Assembly: GCA_031268125.1 (NCBI GenBank)
Contig: JAIRXT010000110.1
Coordinates: 1-35,827, forward strand
Direction: 5' to 3'
From: Treponema sp.
GTDB lineage: Bacteria; Spirochaetota; Spirochaetia; Treponematales; Breznakiellaceae
DNA: 35,827 nt
Positions 31,190 to 35,827 of the stretch are shown one piece after another (the stretch's first letter is position 1; every line of letters starts with the position of its first letter). The position numbers were made by a program, and so were the translations under genes. Under the pieces are notes generated by a model. That model was not told where the DNA came from and searched no databases. It worked only from the letters and a program-made list of their open reading frames with translations.

Positions 31190-33667
31190 ATGTCAGACGC
31201 TGGTACCACTGAAGCCGGGAAAATTTTTCCCATCGCTATAGAAGACGAAGTTAAGACCGACTACCTGAACTACGCCATGTCGGTCAGCGTAGCACGGGCC
31301 CTGCCCGACGGGCGGGACGGCCTGAAACCCGTACACCGCCGGATTCTCTATTCCATGGACGAACTAGGGCTCCGGCCCGGATCGGCCACCAAGAAAAGCG
31401 CCCGTATTGTCGGCGATACGATGGGAAAGTACCATCCCCACGGGGATTCCGCCCTCTACGATGCCCTGGCCCGGATGGCCCAGGATTTTTCCCTCCGCTA
31501 TCCCCTGATATACGGCCAGGGGAACTTCGGGTCCCTGGACGGGGACCCCCCGGCGGCCATGCGCTATACGGAAGCCAAACTTTCCCGGGCCGGGGACGAA
31601 ATGCTCCAGGACCTGGGCAAGGAAACCGTAGACTTCCTCCCCAACTTTGACGAAAGCCTCAAGGAGCCGCAGGTCCTCCCCGCCGCGGTCCCCAACCTGC
31701 TGGTAAACGGGTCCAGCGGTATCGCCGTGGGTATGGCCACCAACATGGCCCCCCACAACATGAACGAAATCTGCGACGCCGTCTGCGCCTATATCGACAA
31801 TCCGGAAATCAGCATCGAAGGGCTGATGCAGTTTATCCAGGGGCCGGACTTTCCCACCGGGGGGGTTATCTTCGGCCGCCAGGGGATTCGGGACGCCTAC
31901 ACCACCGGCCGGGGAAAGCTCCTGGTCCGTTCCCATTTCGAGGTAGAAACCACCAAGTCCGGGAAGGAACAGATTGTCTTTACCGATGTTCCCTACGGGA
32001 TCAACAAACTAACCCTGGTGGAGCGAATCGGCGCCCTGGCCCGGGAAAAGGCCATCGACGGTATCGCCAATTCCAATGACGAATCCGACAAAGACGGCAT
32101 CCGAATTGTGGTGGAACTTAAAAAAGGGGCCATCCTCAAGGTAGTACTGAACCAGTTGTTCTCCAATACCCAGCTTCAGTCCACCTTTGGGGTTATCAAC
32201 CTGGCCCTGGTTGACGGGAAACCCCTGTGCCTTAACCTAAAAGAACTTATCCACTACTTCGTGGAACACCGGGTCGATGTAGTAACCCGCCGCATCCGCC
32301 ACGATCTGCGTAAGGCGGAGGAACGGGCTCATATCCTGAAAGGTTTGATTATCGCCCTGGAGAACATCGACGAGGTAGTGGCAATCATCAGGGCTTCCCG
32401 TGATGTGGCTACCGCCCGGCTTAAGCTGCAGGAACGTTTCGCCCTGTCGGAAATCCAGTCCGAAGCCATTGTAGAAATGCGGCTGGGACGCCTTACCAGC
32501 CTGGAAATCGAGAAGATACAGCAGGAACTGTCGGAATTACAAGTACAAATTGACAACTTTAAGTCCCTGCTGGCGGATGAAAAAAAGCTCCTGGGGCTTA
32601 TCAAGGACGAAACCCGGACTGTAAAGGAACGTTTTGGCGACAAACGGCGTACCGAAATTGTGGCCGGAGAAGTAGAAAATATCAACATCGAAGACCTTAT
32701 CAAAAAAGAAGAGATGATGATCACCATCTCCAACCTGGGCTACGTCAAGCGGGTCCCCGTTTCCAGTTACCGTAACCAGGGCCGGGGCGGCAAGGGCATG
32801 CAGGGCGCCAAGTTGACGGAGGACGACTACATCAAACAGATCTTTGTGGCCTCCACCCACGAGTACATCATGTTCATCACCAGCGCGGGCAAGGCCTACT
32901 GGATGAAGGTCCACGAACTTCCCGAAGGAAGCCGGACCAGCAAGGGTTCCCACATCAAAAGCCTCCTTACCGTTTCCCCCAACGAAGACATTACCGCCAT
33001 CGTTGCCTTAAAGGACTTTAACAGCGATCCCGGCGATACCCCTCTCTTCCCCGGCGGAGGTCTCTACCTCTTCATGGGGACCGCCCGGGGAGTTGTCAAA
33101 AAGGCTGCGGTCAGCGAATTTTCCAACGCCAAAACACGGGGGATCATCGCCATCAACCTGGACGAAGGGGACCGGCTGGTCAGCGCCCTGCTTACCGGCG
33201 GTTCCGACGAGGTGGTCCTGATATCCCGCAAGGGCCAGGCCCTGCGTACCGGGGAGGACCAGATCCGCCCCATGGGAAGATCAAGCCGCGGGGTTTCGGG
33301 CATGAAGCTGGACAACGACGATGAGTTGTCCGGGCTGCTCAAGGTGGTGCCGGAGGAGAAAATGCTAATCCTCTCCGAATTCGGCTACGGCAAGCGGGTG
33401 GATTTTTCCGAATTCTCAGGCCACGGCCGGGGAACCGGGGGGCAAAAAATCTACACCGTAAGCGAGAAAACCGGGGAGATTGTAGGCTGTGTCAACGTCC
33501 AGGACAACGAAGAAATCATGTGCATCACCAGCCAGGGGAAATCCATTAAAATAACGGTACAGGATATCCGGGTCATGGGCCGCAGCGCCCAGGGAGTGCG
33601 TATTCTTAGCATCGACAAGCCGGACTTTGTGATCGGTCTTGACCGCATCGTCAGGGAAGAAGATTGA
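31190..33667 (+). CDS. gyrA: DNA gyrase subunit A
   Basis: The 825-residue subunit cuts and rejoins DNA in the A2B2 gyrase that introduces negative supercoils. The N-terminal breakage domain contains the quinolone region [17 protein letters not shown] (Ser87 and Asp91) and the active Tyr126 in [11 protein letters not shown] coiled-coil tower lies about 370-480. The C-terminal beta-pinwheel carries a GyrA box variant, NQGRGGKG, which distinguishes it from ParC. Ser87 matches the drug-sensitive state. The start at 31190 ([10 protein letters not shown]) fits family length; a TTG/ATG further up is not supported. GyrB is not in this window. Confidence 0.94.
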   Translation: MSDAGTTEAGKIFPIAIEDEVKTDYLNYAMSVSVARALPDGRDGLKPVHRRILYSMDELGLRPGSATKKSARIVGDTMGKYHPHGDSALYDALARMAQDFSLRYPLIYGQGNFGSLDGDPPAAMRYTEAKLSRAGDEMLQDLGKETVDFLPNFDESLKEPQVLPAAVPNLLVNGSSGIAVGMATNMAPHNMNEICDAVCAYIDNPEISIEGLMQFIQGPDFPTGGVIFGRQGIRDAYTTGRGKLLVRSHFEVETTKSGKEQIVFTDVPYGINKLTLVERIGALAREKAIDGIANSNDESDKDGIRIVVELKKGAILKVVLNQLFSNTQLQSTFGVINLALVDGKPLCLNLKELIHYFVEHRVDVVTRRIRHDLRKAEERAHILKGLIIALENIDEVVAIIRASRDVATARLKLQERFALSEIQSEAIVEMRLGRLTSLEIEKIQQELSELQVQIDNFKSLLADEKKLLGLIKDETRTVKERFGDKRRTEIVAGEVENINIEDLIKKEEMMITISNLGYVKRVPVSSYRNQGRGGKGMQGAKLTEDDYIKQIFVASTHEYIMFITSAGKAYWMKVHELPEGSRTSKGSHIKSLLTVSPNEDITAIVALKDFNSDPGDTPLFPGGGLYLFMGTARGVVKKAAVSEFSNAKTRGIIAINLDEGDRLVSALLTGGSDEVVLISRKGQALRTGEDQIRPMGRSSRGVSGMKLDNDDELSGLLKVVPEEKMLILSEFGYGKRVDFSEFSGHGRGTGGQKIYTVSEKTGEIVGCVNVQDNEEIMCITSQGKSIKITVQDIRVMGRSAQGVRILSIDKPDFVIGLDRIVREED

Positions 33668-33724
33668 GCGTTATGCAGGAGGAAGCCTAAAGGCCCCTGT
33701 GCCGAATGTGCGCTATAAAAAACC

Positions 33725-34096
33725 ATGCGAATTACGATTCCGGATACCGTTGTGATAATCCTGGCCCTGGGAATTGTGATATATTCGGCAGCCCTGGTTT
33801 ACGGATCGGAGGACGGCGTTCCCCAGGTGGTCCTTGAATCCGGCGGCCGCCGCTGGGAATATCCCCTGAACGCCGTGGAGACCATCGCCGTACCCGGCCC
33901 CCTGGGAGATACCATCATCGAACTACGGGGAAACGAGGCGCGGATTGCCGCATCGCCCTGCACGGGCCAGAACTGCATCGCCGCCGGGGCCATTCACCGT
34001 CATGGGCAGTGGATCGCCTGCCTCCCCAACCAGGTAATGGTCTCCGTGCAGGCCGCCCCCGGTAAAGGGCCGGAGCTTGACGCCGCCGCCTGGTAA
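33725..34096 (+). CDS. NusG domain II (NGN2-type) protein
   Basis: The 123-residue protein has one N-terminal membrane helix (about 8-26) and a NusG_II domain. The family pattern IAASPCTGQNCIAAGAI...IACLPNQVMV carries Cys79, Cys84 and Cys99. It is anchored with its domain outside the cytoplasm by the usual rule. In many anaerobes this family is encoded beside Gx-transporter, FMN-binding and ApbE genes, which points to a membrane redox or transport role. The ATG has no ribosome site, and a TATAAA lies five bases upstream. It follows gyrA by 57 bases and overlaps the next gene by 20. Confidence 0.88.
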   Translation: MRITIPDTVVIILALGIVIYSAALVYGSEDGVPQVVLESGGRRWEYPLNAVETIAVPGPLGDTIIELRGNEARIAASPCTGQNCIAAGAIHRHGQWIACLPNQVMVSVQAAPGKGPELDAAAW

Positions 34097-35372
34097 AAAA
34101 GAACCGGACATAGCCCTGCTGGGCGCTCTGTGCCTCTTCCTTTCAACCCTGGAATACCTTATTCCCAAACCGCTGCCCTTTATACGGATTGGCCTTGCGA
34201 ATCTTCCCCTCATGGCGGCGCTGGATCTGCTCCCCCCCCGGCGTTTTGCTTTGTTGGTACTTATTAAAATTACCGGGGCGGGAATCGTGGGGGGAACTTT
34301 TTTCTCCCACGTGTTCGTCTTTTCCCTTTCGGGGAGCATCGTTTCGGCCCTGGTGATGTACGGCCTTAGACAAATATATCCTACAAAACCGTCGAACCGC
34401 CGGTTAAGCCTGGCGGGTATCGGCGCGGCCGGAGCACTGTGTTCCACGGGAATTCAACTGTTCCTGGCCCGGTTTTTGATTTTCGGCGGCGGGGTGCAGT
34501 ACCTTATCCCCCCGTTCCTCGCCGTTTCCCTGATCACCGGCTGCGCCCTGGGGCTGTTTTGCGAATACTTCTGCCGCCATTCCCGCTGGTACCGGGGAAT
34601 GCCGCCGGATGCCGAACCCGCCGTCTTCGCCGCTCCCTCCCCTCCCCTCCCCCGGATGCCGGAGGCCCGGCGCAGGCTGAGACAGAACCGCTGGGATCAA
34701 CGGTTTAACCCATCGGAGCTGGTAATCGCGGGATTCGCCGCCCTGTTACTGTTCCTGCTCAACCCCTCCACCCCGGGGCGTTTTCTGCAATTCCTGTTTT
34801 TCTGGTTCTGCGCCTGGGCCTCGGGTAAAAAAAATAACCCCCTCATAACGATTTCCGTCATCGCGGGGATTGTATTGGTGAATCTTCTGGCGCCCTACGG
34901 CAGGGTACTGGCGGCGATTGGCCCCCTGCATATCACCGAGGGAAGCCTGATCGACGGCCTCCGCAAGGGCATCACCCTGGAAGGGCTGCTCATGCTTTCC
35001 GCCGCCGTTATCCGCGGCAAATCTTTTTCCGGCGCTTCGCCGGAAACCGGTATTCCCGCGACTCGCTGCGGCAACCGGGCCGCCGTTTTTGGGCGCGCTT
35101 TTAAGCGCCTCCTGGGGGAGTCCCTGTCGGTCTTCGGGGCCCTGCGTGATAAAAAAGGGCGGGTTCGGCCGGGACACTTCATTGAAGACATAGACAGGCT
35201 GCTTCTGAATCTGAACACCGGCCCCATCATGGCCGCAGAAACCCAGGAGACCGGCATGGCCCCCCTTCCGCCGGAACAGTTCGAAGCCCCGGCGGGCGGA
35301 CGGCTATGGCTTGCCCTGGGGCTGCTTATAACGGCAACCCTTACCGTACTACCCGGAATCTTGAGGCTCTAA
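34077..35372 (+). CDS. Gx-transporter-family protein fused to an EcfT-like domain
   Basis: The 431-residue membrane protein has two parts. Residues about 10-165 match the Gx-transporter (HepSI-like) family: LEYLIPKPLPFIRIGLANLPLMAAL and KITGAGIVGGTFFSHVFVFSLSGS. This S-component-like fold is often encoded next to NusG-II proteins. An Arg/Pro-rich linker (about 172-212) leads to a second membrane part (about 215-330) that recalls ECF transporter T components, ending in a soluble region and a last helix. The substrate is unknown. The TTG start (34077) has AAAGGG seven bases upstream and lies inside the NusG-II gene, so translation is probably coupled. Confidence 0.75.
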   Translation: MTPPPGKKEPDIALLGALCLFLSTLEYLIPKPLPFIRIGLANLPLMAALDLLPPRRFALLVLIKITGAGIVGGTFFSHVFVFSLSGSIVSALVMYGLRQIYPTKPSNRRLSLAGIGAAGALCSTGIQLFLARFLIFGGGVQYLIPPFLAVSLITGCALGLFCEYFCRHSRWYRGMPPDAEPAVFAAPSPPLPRMPEARRRLRQNRWDQRFNPSELVIAGFAALLLFLLNPSTPGRFLQFLFFWFCAWASGKKNNPLITISVIAGIVLVNLLAPYGRVLAAIGPLHITEGSLIDGLRKGITLEGLLMLSAAVIRGKSFSGASPETGIPATRCGNRAAVFGRAFKRLLGESLSVFGALRDKKGRVRPGHFIEDIDRLLLNLNTGPIMAAETQETGMAPLPPEQFEAPAGGRLWLALGLLITATLTVLPGILRL

Positions 35373-35400
35373 GGCGCTCGACCTACAGCAATTTTCAGTT

Positions 35401-35472
35401 TAGAAAAATGGTCAAATGGTGTTGTTTCCAGAGATGTTACCCGGTGTTATCTTTCACCATTTGACCATTTTT
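35401..35472 (+). repeat. Stop-codon hairpin repeat, copy B
   Basis: AAAAATGGTCAAATGGTG (35404-35421) and CACCATTTGACCATTTTT (35455-35472) are perfect 18-bp inverted arms around a 33-base loop, ending in six Ts. It is the plus-strand relative of the repeat at 203-257 and lies about 30 bases after the Gx-transporter stop, so it may terminate the gyrA-side transcript. Confidence 0.75.
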
Positions 35473-35521
35473 TACCTCGAATTCCCTTAGACAACCGGCA
35501 ATTCTCAGCTTGGGAAGAGAT

Positions 35522-35636
35522 AAAAAGGCGCCCTGCCCAAAGCCGGGCGGGGCGTCAGGGGGAAAAACAAGGGGAAGGGGCCCCTGTTTTTCCCCCTGAC
35601 AGGACCCCAAGGAGATGTTACCGGCGCCTTTTTTTT
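35522..35636 (+). terminator. Large nested hairpin ending in a terminator
   Basis: An outer 11-bp stem AAAAAGGCGCC/GGCGCCTTTTT (35522-35532, 35623-35633) encloses a small GCCC/GGGC hairpin (35535-35548) and a 16-bp perfect stem (35554-35569 with 35585-35600) that extends after a one-base bulge. Eight Ts (35629-35636) end it. The whole 115-nt fold is more elaborate than a normal terminator and may be a separate structured RNA. Confidence 0.65.
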
Positions 35637-35640
35637 GTGG

Positions 35641-35663
35641 AATGGTTAAACTGAGAATTGCTG
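35641..35663 (+). repeat. Dispersed AATTGCTG-type repeat, right copy
   Basis: One base differs from bases 1-23 of the window. It directly follows the T-run of the large terminator and forms the right end of the 35386-35663 segment. Confidence 0.8.
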
Positions 35664-35680
35664 CTTCAGACCTTAGGTAC

Positions 35681-35711
35681 TTGACACGCCGTCTTTTATA
35701 TAAAGTATAAT
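35681..35711 (+). promoter_or_regulatory. Predicted promoter pointing out of the window
   Basis: TTGACA (35681-35686), a 19-bp spacer and a perfect TATAAT (35706-35711). The long spacer is the only weak point. The gene or RNA it serves lies beyond 35827; I see no gene in 35712-35827. Confidence 0.6.
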
Positions 35712-35827
35712 CGGGAATCGGGCGCTGCCCTTGCCAAAATCATAGCAATAAAGTAACCCTTGCAGAGAAATTTGTCAACATAGAGGGTGCGTATTTTTTC
35801 TACAAAAATGACAACCCAGCCTAAAAA

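Larger units (their letters stand above)
35386..35663. mobile_element. Second MITE-like segment with 17-bp inverted ends
   Basis: CAGCAATTTTCAGTTTA (35386-35402) and TAAACTGAGAATTGCTG (35647-35663) are inverted copies with 16 of 17 matches. They enclose 244 bases without a gene but with two strong RNA structures (35404-35472 and 35522-35636). No target duplication is seen. A further degenerate motif copy is at 35496-35512. Confidence 0.45.

Noticed and set aside
30951-31241. 96-codon open frame before gyrA
   Set aside because: It starts in a TTGACA box, overlaps the gyrA start in another frame, has no ribosome site and resembles no protein I know.

Overview
The window looks like chromosome from a spirochaete, most probably a Treponema of the termite-gut type. 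This is inferred from family content: two CUT1 (LplA/LplB/LplC-like) sugar-uptake cassettes without an ATPase, Cache-HAMP chemoreceptor and phosphorelay sensors, a long spirochaete/chlamydia-type GlyA, a NusG-II/Gx-transporter pair, and a moderately high GC content. No database search was possible.

Layout. 1-260: tRNA-Arg(CCT) and dispersed repeats. 255-1658: SPOR-domain lipoprotein (minus) with a hairpin-rich leader. 2009-5672: first sugar ABC cassette (minus: permease, permease, binding protein), divergent from an AraC-type regulator (5836-6660). 6681-6840: an orphan promoter-to-terminator unit that looks like a structured small RNA. 6870-12646: a minus-strand signalling operon with a Cache-HAMP-GAF-HPt sensor, a diacylglycerol-kinase-like protein with a degenerate signature, and a hybrid histidine kinase. 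12750-13433: degenerate SDR-like protein. 13714-18202: second sugar ABC cassette (minus) behind a DeoR-type regulator. 18423-22421: structured leader and a very large GH13 protein (plus). 22469-23472: a two-gene module with a zeta-toxin-like P-loop protein. 23524-26556: SppA and an HD-domain protein. 26566-28743: chemoreceptor (minus). 28872-30751: GlyA and an alkyltransferase-like protein (minus). 31190-35372: GyrA, a NusG-II protein and a Gx-transporter/EcfT-like membrane protein (plus). 35373-35827: repeat-rich, strongly structured non-coding DNA.

The intergenic DNA holds the most unexpected structure. A 17-bp motif (TAAAmkkArAATTGCTG) occurs seven times, always outside the body of the genes. 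Two pairs are inverted and bound non-coding segments of 320 and 278 bp, like terminal repeats of small MITE-type elements. Related hairpin repeats sit directly at stop codons. A second pattern is that many genes without a Shine-Dalgarno site have a -10-like hexamer only 5-8 nt before the ATG, which suggests leaderless mRNAs. Start sites, promoters and RNA elements are read by eye from sequence, so they are predictions.
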